From Paucibacter sp. KBW04 (lineage in GTDB: Bacteria; Pseudomonadota; Gammaproteobacteria; Burkholderiales; Burkholderiaceae_C), in assembly GCF_003852425.1 (NCBI RefSeq), contig NZ_QAJN01000002.1, positions 352,787-416,786 of the forward strand: a DNA stretch of 64,000 bases. Reading direction: 5' to 3'. The position numbers were made by a program, and so were the translations under genes. Shown here piece by piece: positions 18,102 to 26,855 of this stretch. Position 1 is the stretch's first letter, and every line of letters starts with the position of its first letter. The notes under the pieces were generated by a model that was given only the letters and a program-made list of their open reading frames with translations, made no database searches and was not told where the DNA came from.

Positions 18102-18467
18102 TTAGCGAATCACCTTGCCAATCACCTTCATCAACTCCAGCGGGCTGAAGGGTTTGATCAGGTATTCATCGGCACCGGCCTTCAAGCCGGCTTGGCGGTC
18201 GCTATCTTGACCGCGCGCGGTCAGCAAGATCACCTTGGTGCGCTTGAGGCCGGGGTCAGACTTCACCCGCTGGCAAACCTGCAAACCATTGAGGCCGCCG
18301 GGCATCATCACGTCGAGCAAGATCAGATCGGGCCGGAAGCTACCGGCCTTGCGCAAACCCTCGTCGCCATTGGGCGACTCTTCGATCTCGTAGTCATCGA
18401 ACTCCAGCGTTACGCGGATGAGTTCTCGAATTTCCTCTTGGTCTTCAACGATAAGAATTTTCTTCAC
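18102..18467 (-). CDS. Orphan CheY-like response regulator
   Basis: A stand-alone receiver of 121 residues from the GTG at 18467, chosen because AGGGG lies 8 bases upstream; an ATG at 18488 in the same frame has no such site. E8/D9, phospho-acceptor D52 (LILLDVMMPGG), the LLTARG switch and the LIKPFSPLEL lysine are all present. It differs strongly from the operon CheY, with an extra glycine pair after the acceptor site and a DRQAGLKAGADEY segment. It is convergent to cheB and divergent from the third receptor. Its cognate kinase is unknown; CheA or a hybrid kinase elsewhere could serve. Confidence 0.9.
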   Translation of the reverse strand: MKKILIVEDQEEIRELIRVTLEFDDYEIEESPNGDEGLRKAGSFRPDLILLDVMMPGGLNGLQVCQRVKSDPGLKRTKVILLTARGQDSDRQAGLKAGADEYLIKPFSPLELMKVIGKVIR

Positions 18468-18600
18468 GATGGCTACCCCTGAAGGCATTTAGTAACGCTA
18501 CGCCATGATGCCTCAGCCCAGGCGCGCGGTGTACAAATTTGCATCAGGAAAACGCGTCCTATGCACGCAAAAACAGACGGAATTGCCTAGCGTTTATGCG

Positions 18601-18627
18601 TCAAGAACGCGATGATTGAGCCGAAGT
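18601..18627 (+). promoter_or_regulatory. FliA (sigma-28)-like promoter for the third receptor
   Basis: TCAAG (18601-18605), 14 bases, GCCGAAGT (18620-18627). Spacing equals that of the enteric sigma-28 consensus (TAAAG, 14, GCCGATAA), and the -10 keeps GCCGA. It lies about 120 bp before the receptor start, in the divergent region 18468-18747, which otherwise shows nothing clear. Confidence 0.55.
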
Positions 18628-18747
18628 AACGATGTGAGCCCCCGGCATAGGCCGGAGCGCCACTCCAAGCCATAACGTCGATTTGCATCGACCCAAGCAC
18701 AGAGTGCCGACGATGACTTTCGCTGAACCTAGAGGATGCTCCGTTGC

Positions 18748-20295
18748 ATGAATACTCATCCCGCTCTTCTCAACAGCAACAAGAGTCAGGACATCACCAT
18801 CTTGCTGGTGGTACTGGTCAACGCAGTTCTTGCGATCGGCCTGGGCTATTACAACCAGGCGCTGCCCCTGGCGCTCAAGGTCGCATTGCCCGGTCTTTTG
18901 CTGGCCGGGCTTAGCTATCGCTACGCGGGCGGGCGCATCACCAGCCGTCTGGTTTTGGCAACGGTCTTGGTCGCCCTGGTCGCGTTGCAACTGCAGCTCA
19001 CCCAAGGTGCCACCAATATCCACGCCAATGTCTATGTGAGCCTGTGCCTGATGCTGTTCTACGGCGATTGGATGGTGATTGCCTATATGGGTGGCTTGCT
19101 GGGTCTGCATCATCTGGGCTTTCAAGCGCTCAGCTCCGCGCAAATGCCTTTGTATGTGCATGCCGCGACCGGGCGCTGGGGCCAGTTGGCCGATCTGGGT
19201 TTTCTGGTCGTGCTGAGCGCCTTCCTGATCCAAGGCGCACGCCAGATGCAGGTGCGGGCGAATGAACGCTTCGAGCTGGAGTTTCTGGTCAATGCCATGG
19301 GCAAGGACGGCCCCATCCGCCTGAACTTGGATTCGATCCGTACCAGCTCCAAGGTCGGTGGCCGCCTGAAGGACGTGCAAAGCCGCATGTCCTCCGCCCT
19401 GCGACTGGTGCGCGAGGCCACCTTCAGCGTGCACGGGGCGGCCGAGGAAGTTGGCGCCACCAGTACCGAGCTGCTCTCACGCACCGACAAGACCGCCAAC
19501 GGCCTGAAAGACGCGGCCATGAGCCTGGAGCAGATCACCATGATCGTGCAGGCCAGCGCTCGCGCTTCCAAAGAGGCGCTGGACATGTCCCACGCCTCCT
19601 CGGCCATGGCCATCAAAGGCGGTGATGTGGTGTCGCAGATGGTGGCCGCCATGCAGGAGATCGATCAGTCCTCCCGCCGCATCACCGACATCATCTCGGT
19701 GATCGACATGATTGCCTTCCAGACCAATATCCTGGCCCTGAACGCGGCGGTGGAAGCGGCCCGTGCCGGTGAGCAAGGCCGCGGTTTTGCGGTGGTGGCC
19801 GGCGAGGTCCGCCGCCTGGCGGGTCGTTCGGCCGAGGCCGCCAAAGAGATCAAGACCTTGATCGCGGCCTCGCTGGAAACGGTGGAGCGGGGCGCCAAGC
19901 TTGCCGATGTGGCGGGCGACACCATGGTCGATCTGGTCAGCTCGGTCAAACGGGTGGGTGAGGTCTTCAACAATCTGACGGCCGACAACTCCGAGCACGC
20001 GCAAGGCCTGGAAGTGGTGGCCGCCTCGGTCAAGGAGTTGGACGAGGTGACGAGGCAGAACGTCCATGTGGCGGAGCGTTCCGGCGAGATTGCCCATGAG
20101 CTGCTGGGTCAGTCGGTGGCCCTGGCCGAGGTGCTCAGCACCTTCCGCCTGGGCGACGACTCAGCCGTCACCGAGTTCCTCAAATCGGCCCGCGCCGCCG
20201 TCGAAGCCGCTGCCAATGTACGCAACGATATGGCCTCCCGCGCCAGCTCGGCCAGCGCCGAATCCAGCAGCGGCTCCAATATCGACTTCTTCTAA
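18748..20295 (+). CDS. Methyl-accepting chemotaxis protein with multi-spanning membrane sensor (receptor 3)
   Basis: 515 residues from the ATG at 18748 (AGAGG upstream). The first 160 residues hold about six hydrophobic segments with almost no periplasmic domain, so sensing must occur in the membrane. Conserved-looking histidines lie in ATNIHANVYV, GLHHLGFQAL and PLYVHAA, a pattern I associate with an unnamed membrane sensor family. No HAMP is obvious. The signalling domain centres on VIDMIAFQTNILALNAAVEAA and GRGFAVVAGEVRRLAGRS. The C-terminus is a Ser-rich tail ending NIDFF, which does not fit the aromatic CheR pentapeptide at its second position. It is expressed apart from the che operon, probably from the FliA-like site. 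Confidence 0.9.
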   Translation: MNTHPALLNSNKSQDITILLVVLVNAVLAIGLGYYNQALPLALKVALPGLLLAGLSYRYAGGRITSRLVLATVLVALVALQLQLTQGATNIHANVYVSLCLMLFYGDWMVIAYMGGLLGLHHLGFQALSSAQMPLYVHAATGRWGQLADLGFLVVLSAFLIQGARQMQVRANERFELEFLVNAMGKDGPIRLNLDSIRTSSKVGGRLKDVQSRMSSALRLVREATFSVHGAAEEVGATSTELLSRTDKTANGLKDAAMSLEQITMIVQASARASKEALDMSHASSAMAIKGGDVVSQMVAAMQEIDQSSRRITDIISVIDMIAFQTNILALNAAVEAARAGEQGRGFAVVAGEVRRLAGRSAEAAKEIKTLIAASLETVERGAKLADVAGDTMVDLVSSVKRVGEVFNNLTADNSEHAQGLEVVAASVKELDEVTRQNVHVAERSGEIAHELLGQSVALAEVLSTFRLGDDSAVTEFLKSARAAVEAAANVRNDMASRASSASAESSSGSNIDFF

Positions 20296-20571
20296 AACGG
20301 CGTCATGCGCCCCTGGAACACTTTTTTACACACTGTGTCGCGACCGCGACGAAGTGCGTTTGGCGCGAAAAAGCAGGGACTTCACCGAGTAACAGAGGGA
20401 AATAAAGTTCGGCTCTCGGTTTAAAGTGCCGGGCTGAGGCTCGGCATGACCGGGCGCTTTGTGCACTATCCATTCAATTCGGAATCTTGTTGCCCGCGAT
20501 GATTTGAGATTGGTGCCGGGGCGCCCGTCCGCTGGAGCCGCCCTCAAACCATCGCAAGCCCGAGAGACCCC

Positions 20572-22293
20572 GTGGAACCCACCTTGGCCGAGCCACCTCA
20601 GTCCGCCCTGTCCGGCGTCGCCCGCATGCTTGTCCATGCGGGCAAGATGCAGCACAAGCAGGCCGAGGACCTGATGCGCCAGGCGCGCGAGAAAAAGCTC
20701 AGCTTCGTGAACGCCGTCATCAGCGCCGGCGTGGTGAGTTCTTCTGATCTGGCCCACACCTTGTCTGCCGCCCTGGCCGTGCCCCTGCTGGACCTGGCCG
20801 CCATGGATGCCCAGCGCATGCCGCGCGACATCGTTGACGCCAAGCTGGCCAATCAATATCAAATCGTGGTCTTGGGGCGCCGCGGCAGCCGCCTCTTCAT
20901 CGGCGGTGCCGACCCCACCGATCAAGACGTGGTGGAGCGCATCAAGTTCGCCACCCAGCTGACGCCGGAATGGGTGATCGTCGAGCATGACAAGCTGACC
21001 CGCATGCTGCAAGGCTCGGCGGCCAGTGCGGCCGAGGCGCTGGAGTCCATGTCGGGCGGCGACTTCGACTTCGACATCGCCGAGGAAGACGCCGCCCCGC
21101 AGCAAGAAGCGGCCGAGTTGGCCGATGTGGAAGACGCACCGGTCGTGCGCTTCCTGCAAAAAATGTTGGTGGACGCCATCAATATGCGCGCCTCCGACCT
21201 GCATTTCGAGCCCTATGAATACCACTACCGAGTGCGCTTTCGGGTCGATGGTGAGCTGCGCGAGATCACCCAACCCCCCATCGCCATCAAGGACAAACTG
21301 GCCTCGCGCATCAAGGTCTTGTCCCGCCTGGACATCGCCGAGCGTCGGGTACCGCAAGACGGGCGCATGAAGCTCAAGTTCGGGGCCAAGGCCATCGACT
21401 TCCGCATCAGCACCTTGCCCACCTTGTTCGGCGAGAAGATCGTGATCCGTATTCTTGACCCCTCCTCGGCCAAGCTGGGCATCGACGCCCTGGGTTACGA
21501 GAAGATAGAGAAAGAGCGCCTGCTGGCCGCCATCTCCCGGCCCTACGGCATGGTGCTGGTGACAGGCCCCACCGGATCGGGCAAGACGGTGTCGCTCTAC
21601 ACCTGCTTGAACATCCTCAACCAGCCGGGCGTCAATATCTCCACCGTCGAGGACCCGGCCGAAATCAACCTGCCCGGCATCAACCAGGTCAATGTCAATG
21701 ACAAGGCGGGCCTTAGTTTCTCGGCCGCCCTGAAGTCTTTCCTGCGTCAGGATCCCGACATCATCATGGTCGGTGAGATCCGTGACCTGGAAACGGCCGA
21801 CATCGCCATCAAGGCGGCCCAGACCGGCCATATGGTGATGTCCACCCTGCACACCAATGACGCCCCCAAGACGCTCAGCCGCCTCTTGAATATGGGTGTG
21901 GCGCCTTTCAATATCGCCTCCAGCGTCTTGCTCATCACGGCCCAGCGCCTGGTGCGCCGCCTGTGCGAGAACTGCAAGGCGCCAGCCGACTACCCCCGCG
22001 AGGCTTTACTTCGCGCCGGTTTTGTCGAAGAAGAGCTGGATGGGAGCTGGAAACAGTACCGCGCCGTGGGCTGCTCCAACTGCAATAACGGCTACCGCGG
22101 CCGCGTCGGGCTCTACCAAGTCATGCCGATTACCGAAGCCATACAACGCATCATCCTGGCCGAAGGTTCGGCCATGGATATCGCGGTGCAGGCCAAGCTT
22201 GATGGCGTGCGCGACTTGCGCCAGTTTGGCCTGGTCAAGGTCAAGCTTGGGGTGACGACGCTGGAAGAAGTCCTGGCCGCAACCAATGAATAG
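20572..22293 (+). CDS. pilB: Type IV pilus extension ATPase PilB
   Basis: A 573-residue GspE/PulE-family hexameric ATPase that powers pilus assembly from the cytoplasm. The N-terminal MshEN-like region (about 1-160) is followed by an acidic linker and the motor: ASDLHFEPYEYHYRVRFRVDG, Walker A GPTGSGKT at 332-339, the Asp box VEDPAEINL, Walker B DIIMVGEIRD and the His box GHMVMSTLHTNDA. Two CxxC pairs (CENC near 465, CSNC near 502) form the zinc site typical of PilB and absent from PilT. The start is GTG at 20572. It begins the pilBCD cluster, with pilC 38 bp downstream. Confidence 0.96.
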   Translation: MEPTLAEPPQSALSGVARMLVHAGKMQHKQAEDLMRQAREKKLSFVNAVISAGVVSSSDLAHTLSAALAVPLLDLAAMDAQRMPRDIVDAKLANQYQIVVLGRRGSRLFIGGADPTDQDVVERIKFATQLTPEWVIVEHDKLTRMLQGSAASAAEALESMSGGDFDFDIAEEDAAPQQEAAELADVEDAPVVRFLQKMLVDAINMRASDLHFEPYEYHYRVRFRVDGELREITQPPIAIKDKLASRIKVLSRLDIAERRVPQDGRMKLKFGAKAIDFRISTLPTLFGEKIVIRILDPSSAKLGIDALGYEKIEKERLLAAISRPYGMVLVTGPTGSGKTVSLYTCLNILNQPGVNISTVEDPAEINLPGINQVNVNDKAGLSFSAALKSFLRQDPDIIMVGEIRDLETADIAIKAAQTGHMVMSTLHTNDAPKTLSRLLNMGVAPFNIASSVLLITAQRLVRRLCENCKAPADYPREALLRAGFVEEELDGSWKQYRAVGCSNCNNGYRGRVGLYQVMPITEAIQRIILAEGSAMDIAVQAKLDGVRDLRQFGLVKVKLGVTTLEEVLAATNE

Positions 22294-22331
22294 TTCGGGC
22301 CGCACCCTGATGTGCGCCCCTTGGAGGTGAT

Positions 22332-23555
22332 ATGGCGACGACAAGCGCAACGGCCAAGCGCGTGAATGAATTCACGTACGAATGGGAGGGCAAGGACCGC
22401 AATGGCAAGCTGGTACGAGGAGAAATCCGCGCCGGCGGCGAAGCCATGGTCAGCGCCACCCTGCGCCGTCAAGGCATTCTGGTTAACAAGGTCAAGAAGC
22501 GCCGCATCAGCGGCGGCAAGTCCATCACGCAAAAAGACATCGCCGTCTTCACCCGCCAATTGGCCACCATGATGCGGGCCGGCGTGCCCTTGCTGCAGTC
22601 TTTTGAGATCGTCGGCCGCGGCAGCACCAACCCGCGCCTCACCCGCTTGCTGAACGACATCCGCCAGGACGTGGAGACCGGCACCAGCTTGTCCACCTCG
22701 CTGCGCAAGCACCCCATGTATTTCGACGCGCTCTACTGCAATCTGGTCGAAGCGGGCGAGGCTGCCGGTATTCTGGAGTCGCTGCTGGATCGCTTGGCCA
22801 TCTACCAGGAGAAGACGGTTGCCATCAAGAACAAGATCAAGTCCGCCCTTACCTACCCGGTGGGCGTGCTGGTCGTGGCCTTTGTGGTGGTGGCGGTGAT
22901 CATGATTTTTGTGGTGCCCGCCTTCGAGGACGTGTTCAAGTCCTTCGGCGCCGAACTGCCCGCGCCCACCTTGATGGTGATCGCCATGTCCAAGTTCTTT
23001 GTGGGTTACTGGTTCATCATCTTCCCCAGCATCTTCTTGTCCATCTACTTCTTCTTCCAGAGCTGGAAGCGCTCGGTCAAGATGCAGCACACCATGGACC
23101 GCCTCTTGCTGAAGGTGCCCATCTTTGGCGATCTGCTCTACAAGTCGGCCGTGGCACGCTGGACCCGCACCCTGTCCACCATGTTTGCGGCCGGTGTGCC
23201 CCTGGTCGAAGCCCTGGACTCGGTGGGCGGCGCCTCCGGCAATGCGGTGTTCGCCGAGGCGACCGAAAAGATCCAGCGCGATGTGTCCACCGGCACGGCC
23301 CTGACCACCTCCATGACCTCAACCGGCATCTTCCCCACCATGGTCTTGCAGATGGCTGCCATCGGTGAGGAGTCGGGCTCCCTGGACCATATGCTGTCCA
23401 AGTCCGCCGAGTTCTACGAGGACGAGGTCGACGAGGCCGTCAAGGCCTTGTCCAGCCTGATGGAGCCTTTCATCATCGTCATTCTGGGCACCATCATCGG
23501 CGGCATCGTGGTCGCCATGTATCTGCCCATCTTCAAGCTGGGCCAAGTGGTTTAA
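22332..23555 (+). CDS. pilC: Type IV pilus inner-membrane platform protein PilC
   Basis: A 407-residue GspF-family protein with two homologous cytoplasmic helical halves (TRQLATMMRAGVPLLQSFEIV and WTRTLSTMFAAGVPLVEALDSV) and three hydrophobic spans: about 175-200, 212-242 and the C-terminal IIVILGTIIGGIVVAMYLPIF. It anchors PilB to the inner membrane and guides pilin insertion. GGAGGT lies just before the ATG. Confidence 0.96.
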   Translation: MATTSATAKRVNEFTYEWEGKDRNGKLVRGEIRAGGEAMVSATLRRQGILVNKVKKRRISGGKSITQKDIAVFTRQLATMMRAGVPLLQSFEIVGRGSTNPRLTRLLNDIRQDVETGTSLSTSLRKHPMYFDALYCNLVEAGEAAGILESLLDRLAIYQEKTVAIKNKIKSALTYPVGVLVVAFVVVAVIMIFVVPAFEDVFKSFGAELPAPTLMVIAMSKFFVGYWFIIFPSIFLSIYFFFQSWKRSVKMQHTMDRLLLKVPIFGDLLYKSAVARWTRTLSTMFAAGVPLVEALDSVGGASGNAVFAEATEKIQRDVSTGTALTTSMTSTGIFPTMVLQMAAIGEESGSLDHMLSKSAEFYEDEVDEAVKALSSLMEPFIIVILGTIIGGIVVAMYLPIFKLGQVV

Positions 23556-23568
23556 GCCACGAGAATTT

Positions 23569-24501
23569 ATGTCTTCTGCGGAATTTGAGTTTCTTCTCTC
23601 GCCCTATGTGCTGGGCGTCTTGGGCCTGTGCGTGGGCAGCTTTCTGAATGTGGTGGTGCACCGCCTACCCCTGATGATGGAACGCCAGTGGCTGCAGGAT
23701 GCGGCCCACACCTTGGGTGACGGCGAGGCCTTGGGCCGCGTGGCCCAAGTCCCCAAGGCCGAGGCCGACAAGCTCGCGGCTTCGGCCACCGGCTTGGCGG
23801 ACAAGCTGGAAAAGCTGCCAAAGCTGGGCATCGCCCTGCCCCGCTCGCGCTGCCCGTCCTGCGGCCATGTGCTGGCTTGGCATGAGAACCTGCCCCTGCT
23901 GGGCTGGCTGCGCCTGGGCGGCAAATGCGCCGCCTGCAAGGCCCCTATTTCCAAGCGCTACCCGCTGATTGAGTTGGCCACCGGCCTGATGTTTGCGGCC
24001 CTGTCTTGGCATTTCGGCCCACAGCCCACAACCTTGCTCTGGTGTGGCTTTGCCGCCGCCTTGCTGGCCCTGGCCGCCATCGACTGGGACACCACCCTCT
24101 TGCCCGACGCCATCAACCAGCCCTTGCTCTGGGCCGGCCTCGCCGCCTCCTTGCTGGGCTTCACCCTGCCGCTAACGGCTTCGCTCACCGGCGCACTAGT
24201 GGGCTATCTCTCGCTCTGGAGCATTTACTGGCTGTTCAAGCTCGTGACCGGCAAAGAGGGCATGGGCTATGGCGACTTCAAGCTGCTGGCCGCCCTGGGC
24301 GCCTGGCTGGGTTGGCAGATGATTTTGCCCATCGTGCTGGGCGCCTCCCTGATAGGCGCCATCGTGGGCATCGCCATGAAGATGAACTCCCAGCTGCGCG
24401 AAGGCCGTTACGTGCCCTTCGGCCCCTTTCTGGCGGGTGGTGGCTTCGTCGTGCTCTTCGCCGGGCCTGAGCGGGTGCTGGGCTGGCTGGGCTGGGCCTA
24501 A
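23569..24501 (+). CDS. pilD: Prepilin peptidase and N-methyltransferase PilD
   Basis: A 310-residue polytopic membrane aspartyl protease that cleaves type IV prepilins after the leader glycine and methylates the new N-terminus. The N-terminal GSFLNVVVHRLP motif is present, as are two CxxC pairs (CPSC and CAAC) of the cytoplasmic zinc-binding methyltransferase domain. The catalytic aspartates are D172 (AAIDWDTTLLPD) and D236 (GMGYGDFKLL). It is 13 bp after pilC. Its substrates include the pilins encoded at 40.3-43.6 kb. Confidence 0.96.
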   Translation: MSSAEFEFLLSPYVLGVLGLCVGSFLNVVVHRLPLMMERQWLQDAAHTLGDGEALGRVAQVPKAEADKLAASATGLADKLEKLPKLGIALPRSRCPSCGHVLAWHENLPLLGWLRLGGKCAACKAPISKRYPLIELATGLMFAALSWHFGPQPTTLLWCGFAAALLALAAIDWDTTLLPDAINQPLLWAGLAASLLGFTLPLTASLTGALVGYLSLWSIYWLFKLVTGKEGMGYGDFKLLAALGAWLGWQMILPIVLGASLIGAIVGIAMKMNSQLREGRYVPFGPFLAGGGFVVLFAGPERVLGWLGWA

Positions 24502-24510
24502 GCCGCAAGC

Positions 24511-25104
24511 ATGACTGTCTTGAAAATCGGCCTGACCGGCGGCATTGGCAGCGGCAAAAGCACGGTGGGCCGCTGCTGGGCCGAATTGGGTGCAACCCTG
24601 ATCGACACCGATGCGATCGCCCGCAGCCTGACCTTGCCCCAGGGTGCGGCCATGCCGGCCATCGTGCAAGAGTTCGGCCCACTGGCAGTGGACGAGCAGG
24701 GGGCACTGAATCGCGCCTGGATGCGCGAACAGGCCTTTGCCGACCCCGCAGTCAAACGGCGGCTGGAAGCCATACTCCACCCCCTGATTGGCGCGCTGAC
24801 GCAAGAGCAAGCTGCCGCGTCCAGCGCCGATGTGATCGTCTTCGACGTGCCGCTGTTGGTCGAATCAGGACGCTGGCGCCAGCGGGTCGACAAGGTGCTG
24901 GTGGTGGACTGCGAGGAGCAAACCCAGATCGAGCGCGTCATCGCCCGCAATGGCTGGAGCCGTGAGACCGTGCTTGCCGTGCTGGGCCAGCAGGCCACAC
25001 GCAGCCAGCGCCGCGCCTGCGCCGACGCGCTGCTTTACAACGAGGCCATCACACCCGAGGAGTTGAAAAGGCAAGTCCTGACCCTCGCCCGGCATTGGAC
25101 TTGA
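24511..25104 (+). CDS. coaE: Dephospho-CoA kinase
   Basis: A 197-residue P-loop kinase for the last step of coenzyme A synthesis, phosphorylating the 3-prime hydroxyl of dephospho-CoA. The P-loop GGIGSGKST is at residues 10-18, preceded by LKIGLT. DTDAIAR and FDVPLLVESGRW are the substrate and lid landmarks. It follows pilD by 9 bp, the usual neighbour in Beta- and Gammaproteobacteria, and is probably co-transcribed with pilBCD. Confidence 0.95.
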   Translation: MTVLKIGLTGGIGSGKSTVGRCWAELGATLIDTDAIARSLTLPQGAAMPAIVQEFGPLAVDEQGALNRAWMREQAFADPAVKRRLEAILHPLIGALTQEQAAASSADVIVFDVPLLVESGRWRQRVDKVLVVDCEEQTQIERVIARNGWSRETVLAVLGQQATRSQRRACADALLYNEAITPEELKRQVLTLARHWT

Positions 25105-25243
25105 AGGATTTCGCTGCAAATCTAGCCGCCATTGAAGCGAGCAGGCGCTCTGGCTGTGAAACAATCAGGCCACATCGCGCAGCGCCCCGGCAGACAGCAG
25201 GCCCTCAGGACGCAGCGCTTGGCCTCAATGCTGACCGACAGGA

Positions 25244-26008
25244 ATGACCGCCTTGGTCCTATACGAATATCCCTTCAACGAGAGCATCCGCACGATGCTG
25301 CGACTGGAGCATCTGTTCGACCGACTGGGTCAGCTGATGGAGCGCGAGACGCCGCTCGACCACCACTTCGCCTTGGTGACGATTTTCGAGATCATGGATG
25401 TGGCCTCGCGCGCCGATCTGAAGTCCGACCTGCTCAAGGAGCTGGAGCGGCACAAGACTCAGCTCGGTAGCTACCGTGGCAAGCCGGGTGTCTCGGACGA
25501 AGCGCTGGACGAAGTCATCCATCGCATCGACCATGCCTTTGACGGCCTCAACAAGCTCTCGGGCAAGGCCGGCCACGCCCTCACCGCCAATGAGTGGCTG
25601 ATGAGCATACGCAGCCGCATCAGCATCCCCGGCGGCACCTGCGAGTTCGATCTGCCGGCCTACTACACCTGGCAGCAATTCCTGCCGGTGCGCCGCCGCA
25701 AAGACCTGATGCAATGGACCGAGAGCCTGATGCCGCTGGCCGAGGCCTTGCAAGTGCTTTTGGGCCTGCTGCGTGACTCCGGTGCGCCGCACAAGGTGGC
25801 CGCGACGAACGGCCAGTTCCAACAAAGCCTGCCGGCCGGCCGGGTCTTCCAACTCCTGCGCATGCGCATCGACCCCAGCCTGGGGCTGATCCCCGAGATC
25901 AGCGGCCACCGCCTGATGGTGTCCATACGCCTGATGCGGCAGGACGAAGACGGGCGGCTCAAGCCGGCCCAGCAAGACGCCGGCTTCGAGCTGACGCTCT
26001 GCGCCTAA
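25244..26008 (+). CDS. zapD: Cell division protein ZapD
   Basis: A 254-residue DUF1342 protein that crosslinks FtsZ filaments at the Z-ring. Family landmarks are [22 protein letters not shown] near the N-terminus, [22 protein letters not shown] and the C-terminal beta-domain with [11 protein letters not shown] and MVSIRLM. Length is normal. The 139-bp gap after coaE shows no strong signal. The usual neighbours coaE and yacG flank it. Confidence 0.94.
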   Translation: MTALVLYEYPFNESIRTMLRLEHLFDRLGQLMERETPLDHHFALVTIFEIMDVASRADLKSDLLKELERHKTQLGSYRGKPGVSDEALDEVIHRIDHAFDGLNKLSGKAGHALTANEWLMSIRSRISIPGGTCEFDLPAYYTWQQFLPVRRRKDLMQWTESLMPLAEALQVLLGLLRDSGAPHKVAATNGQFQQSLPAGRVFQLLRMRIDPSLGLIPEISGHRLMVSIRLMRQDEDGRLKPAQQDAGFELTLCA

Positions 26009-26033
26009 TCAATCAAAGCCTTTCCAGACCCCG

Positions 26034-26237
26034 ATGAGCACAAGCCGTATCGTGCGCTGCCCCACCTGCGGTGGTGACAGCATCTTCGCCCCCAGCAATC
26101 AGTGGCGGCCGTTCTGCAGCCAGCGCTGCCGCCAGATCGATCTGGGCGCCTGGGCCAGCGAGAGCTTTCGCGTCGAGACCACGCCACCGCTGGAAGACCT
26201 GGACCCCGACGCCTTGCCGCCAGACCTGCGGCAGTAA
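26034..26237 (+). CDS. yacG: DNA gyrase inhibitor YacG (zinc protein)
   Basis: A 67-residue zinc-binding protein with C9 and C12 (CPTCG) and C28 and C32 (FCSQRC) as ligands, followed by [13 protein letters not shown]. YacG of Escherichia coli binds GyrB and inhibits gyrase. It starts 25 bp after zapD. Its stop codon abuts the stop codon of the convergent phosphatase gene with no base between, leaving no room for a separate terminator. Confidence 0.93.
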   Translation: MSTSRIVRCPTCGGDSIFAPSNQWRPFCSQRCRQIDLGAWASESFRVETTPPLEDLDPDALPPDLRQ

Positions 26238-26855
26238 TCAGCCCAAGATAGTGGCCAGCTGACGCCGCGCCTCAGCGGCATCACTGAACAAAATCGCCTG
26301 CCAGCCCAAGGCCTTGGCGGCCTCGATATTGGCCGGGTGATCGTCCAAGAAAACACAGCTCTGCGGCGTGACGCCGAACTGCGCAGTGGCCAGTTCAAAC
26401 ACCGCCGCCGAGGGCTTGGACTGCTTGACCCGGCCCGAGAACACGCCGTCCTCGAACCATTCGCGCAAGGGGAAACTCTGCTCCAGATGCTCGGCATAGG
26501 GCTCGGGCATATTCGACAAGAAAAAGAGTCGGTGCCCCGCTTGCTTGAGTTCCTGGATCAGGGCCACCGTCTCAGGCAAAACCTGCAACTCATCCGGCAC
26601 TGCCGCCACCACCTGGGCCACTTCTTCAAGCGGCCAGCCGGTACGTTGGGCAATGCGGGCCGTCACCGTGGGCGCATCGATCAAGCCTTGATCAAACGCG
26701 CCCCAGTCGCCGCCATAGGCTGTGAAGAACTCAGCCGCCACGGCCGCGCCCTCGGCCGCATCGCGCACCCGATGCGGCCAGACACGGGCGAGGAAGCTGG
26801 GCGGATGCCAGCGAAACAGCACGCCGCCAAAGTCAAAAACAATGCTCTTTTTCAT
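26238..26855 (-). CDS. HAD-superfamily phosphatase, YihX-like
   Basis: 205 residues from the ATG at 26855. The nucleophile D8 is in VFDFGGVLF; a glycine replaces the usual second Asp, as in the YihX branch. FLSNMPEP supplies motif II, KQSKPSAAVF the motif III lysine and FLDDHPAN the acidic motif IV. YihX dephosphorylates alpha-glucose-1-phosphate. The gene follows pgi with a 4-bp overlap (ATGA), so a sugar-phosphate substrate fits the operon tal - pgi - HAD; the exact substrate is inference. Confidence 0.87.
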   Translation of the reverse strand: MKKSIVFDFGGVLFRWHPPSFLARVWPHRVRDAAEGAAVAAEFFTAYGGDWGAFDQGLIDAPTVTARIAQRTGWPLEEVAQVVAAVPDELQVLPETVALIQELKQAGHRLFFLSNMPEPYAEHLEQSFPLREWFEDGVFSGRVKQSKPSAAVFELATAQFGVTPQSCVFLDDHPANIEAAKALGWQAILFSDAAEARRQLATILG

